A stretch of DNA of 64,000 nucleotides from assembly GCA_007570785.1 (NCBI GenBank), contig ML660211.1, forward strand, positions 1,846,250-1,910,249. Reading direction: 5' to 3'. This DNA is from Antilocapra americana. Taxonomy: Eukaryota; Chordata; Mammalia; Artiodactyla; Antilocapridae. This document shows, piece after piece, positions 32,401-43,514 of this stretch (the stretch's first letter is position 1; the number at the start of each line of letters is the position of its first letter). Below the pieces are notes generated by a model. It saw only the letters and a program-made list of their open reading frames with translations. It was not told the DNA's origin and made no database searches. Both the position numbers and the translations under genes were made by a program.

Positions 32401-32561
32401 AAAAAACAGTTTGCTCACACTTCAAAACAAAATATTTTCTGGTCTTGTCATTCCAGGTCTATTGACCCAGAGACTTAAGAACACACATATTAGGAATGTA
32501 GAAATGACACAGAAGTTAAGAAGTGCTAGACAAAAAATAAAAGCTAAGTAAGTTTTCATTA

Positions 32562-32628
32562 GAGTGTGTGTGTGTGCGTGCGTGTGTGTCTGTGTCTGTG
32601 TGTGTGTGTCTGTGTCTGTGTGTGTGTG
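32562..32628. repeat. (TG)n microsatellite, interrupted
   Basis: TG repeats with TC and CG interruptions, directly next to the 3' (tail) side of an antisense SINE, a common site of microsatellite growth. Confidence 0.92.
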
Positions 32629-32806
32629 AGTCGCTGAGTCGTGTCTGACTCTGTGTGACCCCATGGACTGTAGCCTGCCAGGCTCCTCTGTCCATGGGAT
32701 TCTCCAGGCGAGAATCCCAGTGTGGGTTGCCATGGTCTCCTCCAGGGGATCCATCTCCTCCATTGGTAGGGGGTTCTTTCCCACTGGCAGCACCGAGGAG
32801 ACCCTC
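32629..32806 (-). mobile_element. Bov-tA SINE
   Basis: Antisense: 'tgaccccatggactgtagcc', 'gattctccaggcgagaatcc', 'ttctttcccactggcagcac'. Confidence 0.92.
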
Positions 32807-33404
32807 CTTTAGAGCCTACTGGGTGCCAACTCTTCAGCTAATTGAAGTGGTACAGCTACTCCATTCTTTAACAGAAGCTCCCCTGATGCACGATTCGTCT
32901 TTTATTTCCTTCTCAAGTATGTCCAGGGCATACTTGGCTGAGGAATTCCAAGTCTTCCATATAGGTATAAAATACTCCCTATCTGTTTTTCTGTCCCCTG
33001 TTCTCCAGGCTCAGAGCATTTAAGTTTGATACGTACATATTCTGAGTAACTTTTGACATAACCCTTTTCCTTCTTGCTATGCGGGCGGATATTCTAATCT
33101 ACCTATTAAAGATATTTTCTTATTCATTTCATTCTTGAATTAGGAACCTGAGCTATATGCCTTCTAAGTATAAGAGCTTAAATAACATTTGACATCACCA
33201 TTCATTATGGCTTATCCTGGGTTTCTACAAAAAGATCAGATAGGTCTTTGTGGTGTAATAAAAATAAATATATTTGAGTTTTGTTCCTGGTTTGGTTCCC
33301 AGCACAGAGGTCCTAAAACTCTTGCAGTTTCCTCAGTGATTGAAGTCTCTTGTTATCCATAACAAGTCTCTTTCTCTCATAACTGAGTTTATCTTAATGA
33401 AGTT

Positions 33405-35072
33405 ATTGTTATTATTTTTTATTCATTTATTTGTGGCCGTGCGAGGGCTTCATTGTTGCCGGGGTCCTGCCCCGGCGGGGTCCGGGGGTCTTGAGGGATG
33501 AGTGGCGTCGGCGGAAGAACTGAGCTGAGTCAATGTGTGGTGATGAAGCAGTCTCTCTTTATTGCTGTTAGTTTTGTGGGGTGATGGAGAAGTCTCTCCA
33601 AAAGGCGATGGAGAAGTCTCTCACTTTATTTTTGTTAGCTTACAGTTTTATAGCCAAAGAACATCCCCATTACATCACAACTATTTTATGCAAACTTGTT
33701 TTCTGCCTACCATCAACAACTTTAACTTTAAGCTCATTTTCCTTGTAAAAGTCGGATTTCTGCATAATTAGACTTAACAATAGTATGTTTACCATTTGAA
33801 TGTCTCTAGCATACCTTTTATTCAGCATAATGTGGGCATATATACACTGTCTTACAAGATAGCCTTTTCAGCAAAGATAAAAATCTTGCAACTTATCCAG
33901 GAAACAAAGGGCTAGAATCTATCTCAAAGAGAGGGGGTAGTAAAAACTCACTTTCCATATCCAAGAGGGAAGAAGGCTGTAAATAAATGGTTACTTTACT
34001 TTAAGAATGTATGCATTTCTTTTGTCCCCGGAAAAGGTGTGCCTCTCCACTCATCTCTGAATGTTCAGGGATTGACACAGGAAGCCTCCTGCCAAATGTT
34101 CCCTGACAAGGTGCAACTGCGTAGAAGCTAAAAAGAGGGGCTTAAGCTTGAAACTGTTTTATTTTATTAACCTATTTTGGTTTTTACAGAAAGAGAAAAG
34201 AAGACAAAGAGACAGTTTAGCAGCACTGCTTTAACAATGAAACCCTATTAACCTTACAACTACTAAAAGGAATTCGTATTTCGACACTATCCTAAAGCAA
34301 TCAGTGTCTCCAACTATGCTGGCCACAGTTATGAGCATTCCTAAGTCCCATTCCAGTCTGGTTTTTTCAAGGAAGGGAGCCTCTTCCGTGGAGTGGTCGG
34401 GGGAGTGGGATGTGGAAAGGTGACCCAAGTACGAGCCCTTCTGGTGGTGGCTTTGCCATGACCCCCAGAGAACTCTTGGTAAACTCCCCAGTAACTAGTA
34501 GGAGGTATAGTAATCTATGTGAATGTCCCTTATTCCTCCTAGTCCTCGGGAAAGGGAATCTGCCTTCCCGGATCCTCTGAGGGAAGTAAGGTCTGAGGGA
34601 ATTATCTCAGGATGAAATTTTTTCTAACTGGGACTGACCTGAGATGAGCTAAAACATAAACAGATGAACATAAACAGAACTTTCCAAGAAAAATACCAGG
34701 AGGGGCCTTGCCTTAGGATGCCCCGAAGGAAAATCCACTTTGCAGTTTCCTTCTCAGTCTCGTGACTTTGTCATCCGAGTGAGGGGGCATCCTGACTGGC
34801 TCCCGGCACATTGCTACTCGGGCTTTCTCTAGTTGCAGTGAGCAGAGGCTACTCTTCGTTTCAATGCGCAGGCTTCTCCTTGCCTGGCTTTTCGTGTTGC
34901 CAAGCACGGGCTCTGGGACACATGGGCTTCAGTAGTTACCGCTCACGGACTCAGTAGTTGTGGCAAGTGGGCTTAGCTGCCTTGTGCAAGTGGGATCTTC
35001 CCAGACCAGGGATCATACCTGTGTCCCTTGCAGTGATAGAAGAGTTCTTAAACCACCAAGGAAGTCCCGGTG
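33405..35072 (-). mobile_element. CHR-type tRNA-derived SINE, split by an LTR insertion
   Basis: One antisense SINE in two pieces, 33405-33456 ('ttgtggccgtgcgagggctt') and 34809-35072 ('gggctttctctagttgcagt' to 'gtgatagaagagttcttaaa' to 'aaccaccaaggaagtc'). The pieces join across the LTR at 33457-34808. Confidence 0.85.
33457..34808 (-). mobile_element. Endogenous retrovirus-type solo LTR, about 1.35 kb, inside a SINE
   Basis: The insert runs from TGCCGGGG on the left to CCCGGCA on the right (TG...CA ends) and is bracketed by CATTGT (33451-33456) and CATTGC (34809-34814). That is a 6-bp target-site duplication with one mismatch, a size common for class II ERVs. On the minus strand an AATAAA poly(A) signal lies near 33560, close to the 3' end as expected for an R/U5 region. 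No gag, pol or env sequence is present, so it is a solo LTR. A sub-block starting TGTCAGGGAAC on the minus strand at 34108 could be a second nested LTR boundary. Confidence 0.7.
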
Positions 35073-35079
35073 AAATTAT

Positions 35080-35700
35080 TCTTGATGGCCCCATATAAAT
35101 ATGGGGCCAGTTTCAAGGGAAGCACTGGCTGTGCTTAAAAGATGGACTTTCAATGCCCCTTGCCCCTCCCCCAGACACACATCTCAAAGGAAGGGACTGT
35201 TTCAAGTACCACCAAGTCAGTGATCCAATCAGCATCACTCACCCAATGGGACTTTAATACAACTCTGGAGTAACAAGTTTTCAGGGAGCTTCCAGGTTGG
35301 TGAACAGGGTGATTTGCTGGGAGGGTGCTGCTCCTGGAGAAAGTGTTGGACTTTGGAACCCAACCTTCTCCCAGCTGCACCCCAAGCATTGCTTCCATTT
35401 GCCTGTTCCTGGATTGTATCCTGCATAATAAAACTGTAATTGTAAATACAGTGCTCTCCTGACTTTTGTTTGTTTTGTCAATTATTGAACCTGAGGTGAG
35501 GTCATAGGAACTTGTAAGTTTATAGCTGGTTAGGCAGAAGTGTGGGCAGCCTGGACACCCCATTAGTGGCTCATGTTTGCAGTGGAGGCAGCGTTGTAGG
35601 ACTGAGCCCTTGATCTTTGCGGTCTGTGTCAATTCAGGGTAGTTAGTGTCAGAATTAAATAGAATTGCAGAACACCCAGTTGATGTCAGAGCATTGGAAA
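35080..35700 (+). repeat. LTR-like ancient repeat with AATAAA
   Basis: 'gattgtatcctgcataataa' and 'ggactgagcccttgatcttt' then 'gtgtcagaattaaatagaat' and 'gaacacccagttgatgtcag' match the order of an old mammalian LTR I cannot name. The 160-codon open frame on the opposite strand here is incidental. Confidence 0.45.
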
Positions 35701-36723
35701 ACTGGATCCTGTTTGAAAAACCAGAGTACTTATCAAGCTTTCCTGTGAAATAATGTGTTGTAATTTTTGTACTTACTGAATGAGAAACTCTATAATGCCA
35801 AAAAGCTTGTAATGAATTTCAGGCATAGTTTTAAACTAATGTGCTTTTAATTTAGAGTTAGAGTCTATTTGGGAGGAAAACACAAGAGGGAGACATTGTT
35901 CAGAATAAGACAGTGTATGGGCACACAGAAGTTTGTTTTTACCTTTTCAAATGGGGGTGTTTTTAACAGCGATGTCAAAGTAAAAATATGACACGTCCTT
36001 GTAAACGAACTCTATACTGAACTTTACAATGTTCAAAAATTTATTGAATGAAAATAAAAACAACAAAAACAAATGGGATCTAATTAGACTTAAAAGTTTT
36101 TGTACAGCAAAGGAAAAGAAACCATGAATAAATCAAGCAGACAACCCTCTGAATGGGAGAAAATATTTGCAAATGAAGCAAACAGCAAGGCATTAATTTC
36201 CAAAATATACAAGTAGTTCATGCAGCTAATATAAAAAAAGAAACAGACAACCCATCAAAAATAGGCAGAAGATCTAAATAGATATCATTCCAAAGAAGAT
36301 GTACAGATGGCCAAAAAATACATGAAAACATCAACAGCACTAATTATTGGAGAAATGCCAATCAAAACTACAATGAGGTATTGTCTCACACTGGTCAGTA
36401 CAACCACCATCAAAAACCTACAAACAATAAATGCTGGACAGGGTATGAAGAAAAGGGAATGTTCCTACACTATTAGTGGGAATTTAAATTGGTACAACAA
36501 TTATGGAGAACAGTATGCTGGTTCCATAAAAAACTAAAAATAGAGCTACTATATGACTTAGCAACCCCACTCCTGGGCATATACATGAGGAAAACCAGAA
36601 TTAATTCTGGTTTCCCAGTGTTCTCTGCAGCACTTCACAATAGCCAGGACACGGAATGAACCTAAATGCCCATCAACAGAGGAATGGATAAAGAAGATAT
36701 AGTACACGTATACAATGGAATGT

Positions 36724-37033
36724 TCAGCTCAGTTGCTCAGTCGTGTCCCACTCTTTGCGACCCCATGAACTGCAGCACGCCAGGCCTCCTTGTCCATCAC
36801 CTACTCCTGGAGTCCACCCAAACCCATGTCCATCAAGTTGGTGATGCCATCCAGCCATCTCATCGTCTGTCATCTCCTTCTTCTCCTGCCCCCAATCCTT
36901 CCCAGCATCAGGGTCTTTTTCAGTGAGTCAACTCTTCGCATGAGGTAGCCAAAGTATTAGAGTTTCAGCTTCAACATCAGTCCTTCCAGTGAACACCCAG
37001 GACTGATCTCCTTTAGGATGGACTTGTTGGATC
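36724..37033 (-). mobile_element. BovB LINE 3' end fragment inside L1
   Basis: Antisense 'agctcagttgctcagtcgtg', 'catccagccatctcatcgtc', 'ccaggactgatctcctttag'. L1 sequence continues on both sides. Confidence 0.92.
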
Positions 37034-37324
37034 TACTCAACCACTAAAAAGAACAAAATAATGCCATTCATAGCAACATGGATGAACCTAGAGATTGTCA
37101 TACTGAATGAAGTAACTCAGATACAGAAAGACAAATATCATATCAACTGCTTGTGGAATCTAAAAATAAAAGGTACAAATGAGCTTATTTACCAACAGAA
37201 ATAGAGTTACAGATGTAGAAAACAAAATTATGGTTACCAGGGGATAAAGAAGGGAGGGATAAACTGGGAGATTGGGATTGACATATACACACTACTATAC
37301 ATAAGATATACAAGCGTATATATG

Positions 37325-37535
37325 TCAATTCCCTTGTGGCTCAGATGGTGAAGCATCAGCCTTCAATGCAGGGGATCTGAGTTCAATCCCTGAGTTGGGA
37401 AGATCCCCTGGAGAAAGGCATGGCAATCCACTCCAGTTTACTTGCCTGGAGAATTCCCGTAGACAGAGGAGCCCCGCAGGCTACACTCCATGGGGTGGCA
37501 AAGAATAGTCGGACATGACTGAGTGACTAACATTT
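37325..37535 (+). mobile_element. Bov-tA SINE inside L1
   Basis: 'cccttgtggctcagatggtg', 'ttcaatccctgagttgggaa', 'tcggacatgactgagtgact'. Confidence 0.92.
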
Positions 37536-37592
37536 TCACAGTACTCTGTAATGGCCTATATCAGAAAAGAATCTAAAAAAAAAAAAAGAGTG

Positions 37593-37602
<10 letters not shown>

Positions 37603-37630
<28 letters not shown>

Positions 37631-37825
37631 TGGTTGCTCAATTGTGTCTAGCTCTTTGCAACCCTTTGAACTATAGCCTTTCCTCTGTCCATGGAATTTT
37701 TTGGCTAAGAATACTGAAGTGGGTTGTCATTTCCTCCTCCACAGGGTCTTCCCAACCCAGGGACTGAACCCTGTGTCTCTTGCATTGCTAGCAGATTCTT
37801 TCCCTGCTGAGTCATCAGGAAAACC

Positions 37826-37870
<45 letters not shown>
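37603..37870 (-). mobile_element. Bov-tA SINE flanked by (TG)n and (AC)n, inside L1
   Basis: (TG)n at about 37600-37627, antisense SINE at about 37629-37828 ('agctctttgcaaccctttga', 'gcattgctagcagattcttt'), then (AC)n at about 37831-37868. The L1 3' end follows. Confidence 0.88.
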
Positions 37871-37872
<2 letters not shown>

Positions 37873-38164
37873 TACATACATACATAAAAATGATTCACTT
37901 TGCTACACACCTGAAACTAACACAGCATTGTAAATCAACTATAATAAAAAATTAAATAAAAATTGTTGAAAAGATAGTGTTATTTCTTATTAGTTCCTCA
38001 TTATGAGAGATACCTTTTTGTATCCTATGTCTAGAACAGAGGCTGGCATAATAAAAGATGAAAAAATACAGTAAAACAAACCTAGAAAATGAATATAATG
38101 TGAAATCTACAGGATTTTAACAAAACATACAGGACTTCAACCAAATATCAGGATTTCTCTAGGC

Positions 38165-38615
38165 TTTCTTATGTGTGGTAGACTGCAAAACGGTCCTTTG
38201 CTCACCATGTGGAGGGCAAACCCCTGAAACCCGGGTCTGCTACCTTACGTGGAAAACAGTCTGCAGAGGTAATTTAGTGAAGGACCTAGAGGTGAAACCA
38301 TCCAGGACTACCCCACTGGGCCCTCAGTCTATTCACAATGTCCTTGTAAGAGACTAACTAACAGATGAAAAGGGGATGTGAAGACAGAGGCAGAGATTGA
38401 AAGGATGTGGCTACAAATCAAGGAATATCTGGAGCCACCAGACGTGGAAAAGGAAGGAAATGAATTCTTTATAGTTGCCACTAGAAGGAACACAGCCCTG
38501 CCAGATTTTGGACTTTTGGCTTCTAGAACTGTGAGAGAATAGATTTCTGTTCTTTTAAGTTTGTGGTAATTTTTTTTTACATCAGTCCTAAGGAAGCAAC
38601 AGCAATACAATAGCT
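38165..38615 (+). mobile_element. MLT1-type (ERVL-MaLR) LTR
   Basis: 'caatgtccttgtaagagact', 'gtgaagacagaggcagagat', 'ggctacaaatcaaggaatat', 'gaacacagccctgccagatt', 'tagaactgtgagagaataga' follow the MLT1 order to its 3' end. Confidence 0.8.
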
Positions 38616-38961
38616 GATCCTTGAGGACTCACGACCACATTCTATTTAAAGGAAGAGTTTTGGAGGAAGAATTTTCAAAGGTTCCTAGATGGCTAATTAA
38701 GGTCCACAGACCGGATCCACTCACCCACTCTAGAGAATCTCCTTTAAGGTGCTTTCGAGGAGATCTCATTTACTGATTTTAGTGACTTTAAATGCTAGGA
38801 AGGGGAAAACACTGCTCTTGATGTAAATACAATGTGTGAGCTTTAAAGGACAATTAAAATATAAAAAACAAGTTTGAAAAACCATTCAAAGATATGTTAA
38901 TTTTTTTAATGAATAACACGTTGAATCATGAAAAAAAGTTATAGAATGCCTAAAACTGTGT

Positions 38962-39188
38962 TTGGAGCCACCAGTGGACTCAACTGGTAAAGACCCCACC
39001 GGCCAATGCAGGAGATGTAAGAGATATGGGTTCAATCCCTGGGTTGGGGAGATCCTCTGAAGGAGGGCACGGCAATTCACTCCAGGATTCTTGCCTGGAG
39101 AATCTCATGGGCAGAGGAATTTGACAGAACTATGATCCATAAGGCTGCAAAGACTCAGACTCGACTGAAGCCACTTAGCAACCATACT
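38962..39188 (+). mobile_element. Bov-tA SINE
   Basis: 'ggttcaatccctgggttggg', 'attcttgcctggagaatctc', 'ctcgactgaagccacttagc'. Confidence 0.9.
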
Positions 39189-39429
39189 CACAGGTTGTAT
39201 TTAACAATGTATTCTTGATTGAACTATACTGGCCATTCCCTCTTATAGCCACAGCTTTCATGTAAATAAACAGCTGTTCACATAACAGGCATTCTAAGAG
39301 TATGAGAAGAATACTCTTAATAGCATGCAGGTGTCACTCTTGCCTATGGAAGTGCTCCTAGGATTTCATCTTTTAACTATGATGGTTGATGTCAACTTGG
39401 GGTAAATGGTCCAGTTTTTGGATGAAAAA

Positions 39430-39865
39430 TGTTTTCTTTTTCTTTTTTTTTTTCCCCCCTCCCTCCTCCCTCCCGATTCCCTCCCCCTGGGACATCTCGG
39501 TGCACTAGCCCCGAACATCAACCCTGGGCTGGCGATTGATTTCACATATGATAATTAACATGTTTCAACGCCATTCTCCCATATCATCCCACCCTTGCCC
39601 TCTTCCACGGAGTCCACAAGTCTGTTCTAGATATCTGCGTTCCTTTTGCTGTCTCGCATGTTGGGTTCTCGCTGCCATGTTTCTAAATTCCATATATATG
39701 TGTTAATATACTGTATTGTTGTTTTTTCTTCTGGCTTACTTCACTCTGGATAATAGGCTCCAGTTCCGTCCACCTGAGTAGAACTGATTCAAATGAATTT
39801 TTTTTTTAATGCTGAGTAATATTCCATTGTGTATATGTACCACAGCTTTCTTATCCATTCGGAAT
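39430..39865 (-). mobile_element. L1 fragment, antisense
   Basis: A T/C-rich start (39430-39490) is the reversed L1 tail region. 'cttacttcactctggataat', 'ggctccagttccgtccacct' and 'gagtaatattccattgtgta' are reverse-complement L1 3' sequence. Confidence 0.78.
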
Positions 39866-40169
39866 GCCTGTTATATGAACACATACTTAAATCAAGTGAA
39901 GGGTAGAGGATGGGGGTGGTAGAAAGTGTTCAAAATAATATTGTGGGAAAAGAGCAAAGACCGTGAAACTGGAAGGGTTATTTAATTCACAAGAAACTGA
40001 AAAAAGGCCAGTTACTTTGCAGGGTGGACAGCATCATTCTTAAGCCGTTTGCAAATAAACAAAATGCCCTCAACCGAAAAAAAAAAAAAAAAAAACAGCT
40101 GGCATATTTCTTCTTGTGCCATTGTAGACACAACAATTTTGCCTCCAAAACACCACTTCTGTAGCTACT

Positions 40170-43100
40170 CAGAGTTCAGTTCAGTCACTCAGTCGTGTCC
40201 AACTCTTGTGACACCTGGACTGCAGCACGACAAGCCTCCCTGTCCATCACCAACTCCCAGAGCTTACTCAAACTTATGTCCATGGCATCAGTGATGCCAT
40301 CTAACCATCTTATCCTCTGTTGTCCCCTTCTCCTGCCTTCAATCTTTCCCAGCTTCAGGGTCTTTTCAAATGAGTCAGTTCTTCGAATCAGCTGGCCAAG
40401 GTATTGGAGCTTCAGCTTCAGTATCAGTCCTTCCAATTAATATTCAGGATGATTTCCTTTAGGATTGACTGATTTGATCTCCTTGCAGTCCAAGGGACTC
40501 TCAAGAGTTTTCTCCAACTCCACAGCTCAAAAGCATCAATTCTTTGGCACTTAGCTTGCTTTATAGCCCAACTCTCACATCCATACATGACCACTAGAAA
40601 AACCATAGCCTTGACTAGACGGACCTTTGTTGGCAAAGTAATGTCTCTGCTTTTTAATATGCTGTCTAGGTTGGTCATAGCTTTTCTTCAAAGGAGCAAG
40701 CATCTTCTAATTTTATGGCTGCAGTCAGCATCTGCCGTGATTTTAGCCCCCCAAAATGAGGTCTCACACTGTTTCCCCATCTATTTGCCATGAAATGGTG
40801 GGACTGGATGCCATGAGCTTAGTTTTCTGAACGTTGAGCTTTAAGCTAACTTTTTCACTCTCCTCTTTCACTTTTATCAAGAGACTTTTTAGTTCCTCTT
40901 CACTTTCTGCCATAAGACTGATGTCATCTGCATATCTGAGGTTACTGATATTTCTCCCAGCAATCTTGATTCCAGCTTGTGCTTCTTCCAGCACAGCGTT
41001 TCTCTTGATGTATTCTGCATACAAGTTAAATAAGCAGGGTGACAATATACGTACTTCTTTCCCAATTTAGAACCACTCTGTTCTTCCATGTCTAGTTCTA
41101 ACTGTTGCTTCTTGATCTGCATACAGATTTCTCAGGAAGCAGGTCAGGTGGTCTGGTATTCCCATCTCTTGAAGAATTTTCCACAGTCCGTGGTGATCCA
41201 CACAGTCAAAGGCTTTGGCATGGTCAATAAAGCAGAAATAGATGTTTTTCTGGAACTTTTTGCTTTTTCTATGATCCAGCCAGTGTTGGCAATTTGATCT
41301 CTGGTTCCTCTGCCTTTTCTAAATCCATCTTGAACATCAGGAAGTTCACAGTTCACGTACTGTTAAAGCCTGGCTTGGAGAATTTTGAGCATTACTTTAC
41401 TAGCATGTGAGATGACTGCAATTGTGTGGTAGTCTGAGCATTCTTTGGCATTGCCTTTCTTTGGGATTGGAATGAAAACTGACCTTTTCCAGTCCTGTGG
41501 CCACTGCTGAGTTTTCCAAATTTGCTGGCATGTTGAGTGCAGTGCTTTCACAGCATCGTCTTTCAGGATTTGAAATAGCTCAACTAGAATTCTATCACCT
41601 CCACTAGCTTTGTTCATACTGATGTTTCCTAAGGCCCATTTGACTTCGCATTCCAGAATGTCTGGCTCTAGGTGAGTGATCATACCATCATGATTATCTG
41701 GGTTGTGAAGATCTTTTTTGTATATAGTTCTTGTGTATTCTTGCCACCTCTTCTTAATATCTTCTGCTTCTGTTAGGTCCATACCGTTTCTGTCCTTTAT
41801 TTTACCCATCTTTTCATGGAATGTTTCCTTGGTATCTCTAGTTTTCTTGAAGAGATCTCTGGTCTTTCCCATTCTATCGTTTTCCTCTATTTTTCTTGCA
41901 CTGATCACTGAAGAAGGCTTTCTTATCTCTCTTTACTATTCTTTGGAATTCTACATTCAAATGGGTATATCTTTCCTTTTCTCCTTTGCCTTTTACTTTT
42001 GTTCTTTTCAGAGCTATTTGTCAGGCTGCCTCAGGCAACCATTTTGCCTTTTTGCATTTCTTTTTCTTGCGTAGGGTCTTGATCACTGCCTCCTGTAAAA
42101 TGGCACGAACCTCCATCCATAGTTCTTCAGGTACCCTGTCTATGAGATCTAATCCCTTGAATCTATTTGTCACTTCCACTGCATAATCATAAGGGATTTG
42201 ATTTAGGTCATAACTGAATGGTCTAGTGATTTTCCCTGCTTTCTTCAATTTAAGTCTGAATTTGGTAATAAAGAGTTCATAATCTGAGCCACAGTCAGCT
42301 CCTGGTCTTGTTTTTGCTGAGTGTATAGAGCTTCTCCATCTTTGGCTGCAAAGAATATAATCAATCTGATTTCAGTGTTGACTATCTGGTGATGTCCATG
42401 TGTCGAGTCTTCTCTTGCGTTGTTGGAAGAGTGTGTTTGCTATGACCAGTGCATTCTCTTGGCAAAACTCTGTTAGCCTTTGCCCTGCTTCCTTCTGTAC
42501 TCCAAGGCCAAATTTGCCTGTTACTCCAGGTGTCTCTTGACTTCCTACTTTTGTATTCCAGTCCCCTATAATGAAAAGGACATCTTTTTTGGGTGTTAGT
42601 TCTAAAAGGTTTTGTAGGTTTTCATAGAACCATTCAACTTCAGCTTCTTCAGCATTACTCATTGGGGCATAGACTTGGATTACTGTGATTTGAATGGTTT
42701 TCCTTGGAAACGAACAGAGATCATTCTGTCATTTTTGAGATTGCACCCAAATACTGCATTTTGGAGTCTTTTATTGACTAGGATGGCTACGTCACTTCTT
42801 CTAAGGGATTCTTGCCCACAGTTGTAGATTTAACGGTCTTCTGAGTTAAATTCATCCATTCCAGTCCATTTCAGCTCACTGATTCCTAAAATGTTGGTGT
42901 TCACTCTTGCCATCTGTTTGACCACTTCCAATTTGCCGTGATTCGTGGACCTAATATTCCAGTTTCCTAGGCAGTATTGCTTCTTACAGCACTGGACTTC
43001 ACTTCCATCACCAGTCACATTCACAGCTGTGTTGTTTTTGCTTTGGCTCTGTCTCTTTCTTCTTTCTGGGGTTATTTCTCCATTGATCTCCAGTAGCATA

Positions 43101-43512
43101 TTGGGGCACCTACTGACCTGGGGAGTTCATCTTTCCATGTCCTATCTTTCTGCCTTTTCATACTGTTCATAGGGTTCTCAAGGCAAGAATACTGAAGTGG
43201 TTTGCCATTCCCTTCTCCAGTGGACCACATTTTGTCAGAACTCTCCATCATGACTCATCTGTCTTGGTGGCCCTACAGGGCATGGCTCATAGTTTCATTG
43301 AGTTAGACAGGCTGTAGTCCATGTGATCAGTTTGCTTAGTTTTCTGTGATTGTGGTTTTCAGTCTGTCTGCCCTCTGTTGGAGAAGGATAAGAGACTTAT
43401 CTTTATCCAAGAAGCTTTTGGAAGCTTCCTGATCGGAGAGACTGACTGAGGGGGAAACTGGGTCTTGTTCTGATGGGTGGGGCCATGCTCAGTAAATCTT
43501 TAATCCAATTTT
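40170..43512 (-). mobile_element. Near full-length BovB (RTE) LINE, inactive
   Basis: About 3.3 kb antisense, close to the full BovB length. From its 5' end (right) come the 5' region near 43.5 kb, an AP-endonuclease region (GDWNTKVGSQETPGVTGKFG near 42.5 kb), a linker (RWQEYTRTIYKKDLHNPDNH), and a reverse transcriptase region with the catalytic YADD box (...NLRYADDISLMAESEEELKS near 40.9 kb). The C-terminal segment (VKAMVFLVVMYGCESWAIKQ) and the tail ending near 40.17 kb follow. The frame is broken by stops and shifts between these pieces, so no intact protein can be made. BovB is known for its patchy, horizontally acquired distribution in ruminants and squamates. Confidence 0.95.
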
Positions 43513-43514
43513 AT

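Larger units (their letters stand above)
36060..37985 (+). mobile_element. L1 3' end broken by three later insertions
   Basis: ORF2 tail ('gggatctaattagacttaaa', 'gaatgggagaaaatatttgc', 'aaactacaatgaggtattgt', 'caaccactaaaaagaacaaa') and 3'UTR ('ggttaccaggggataaagaa', 'aatctaaaaataaaaggtac') run in order. They are interrupted by BovB (36724-37033), sense Bov-tA (37325-37535) and antisense Bov-tA with microsatellites (37603-37870). The L1 ends 'cacacctgaaactaacacag' and an A-rich tail near 37.96 kb. Stops disrupt the frame. Confidence 0.88.

Noticed and set aside
35150..35632. 160-codon minus-strand open frame
   Set aside because: It lies opposite an LTR-like repeat with a plus-strand AATAAA, and the translation shows no protein-like features.
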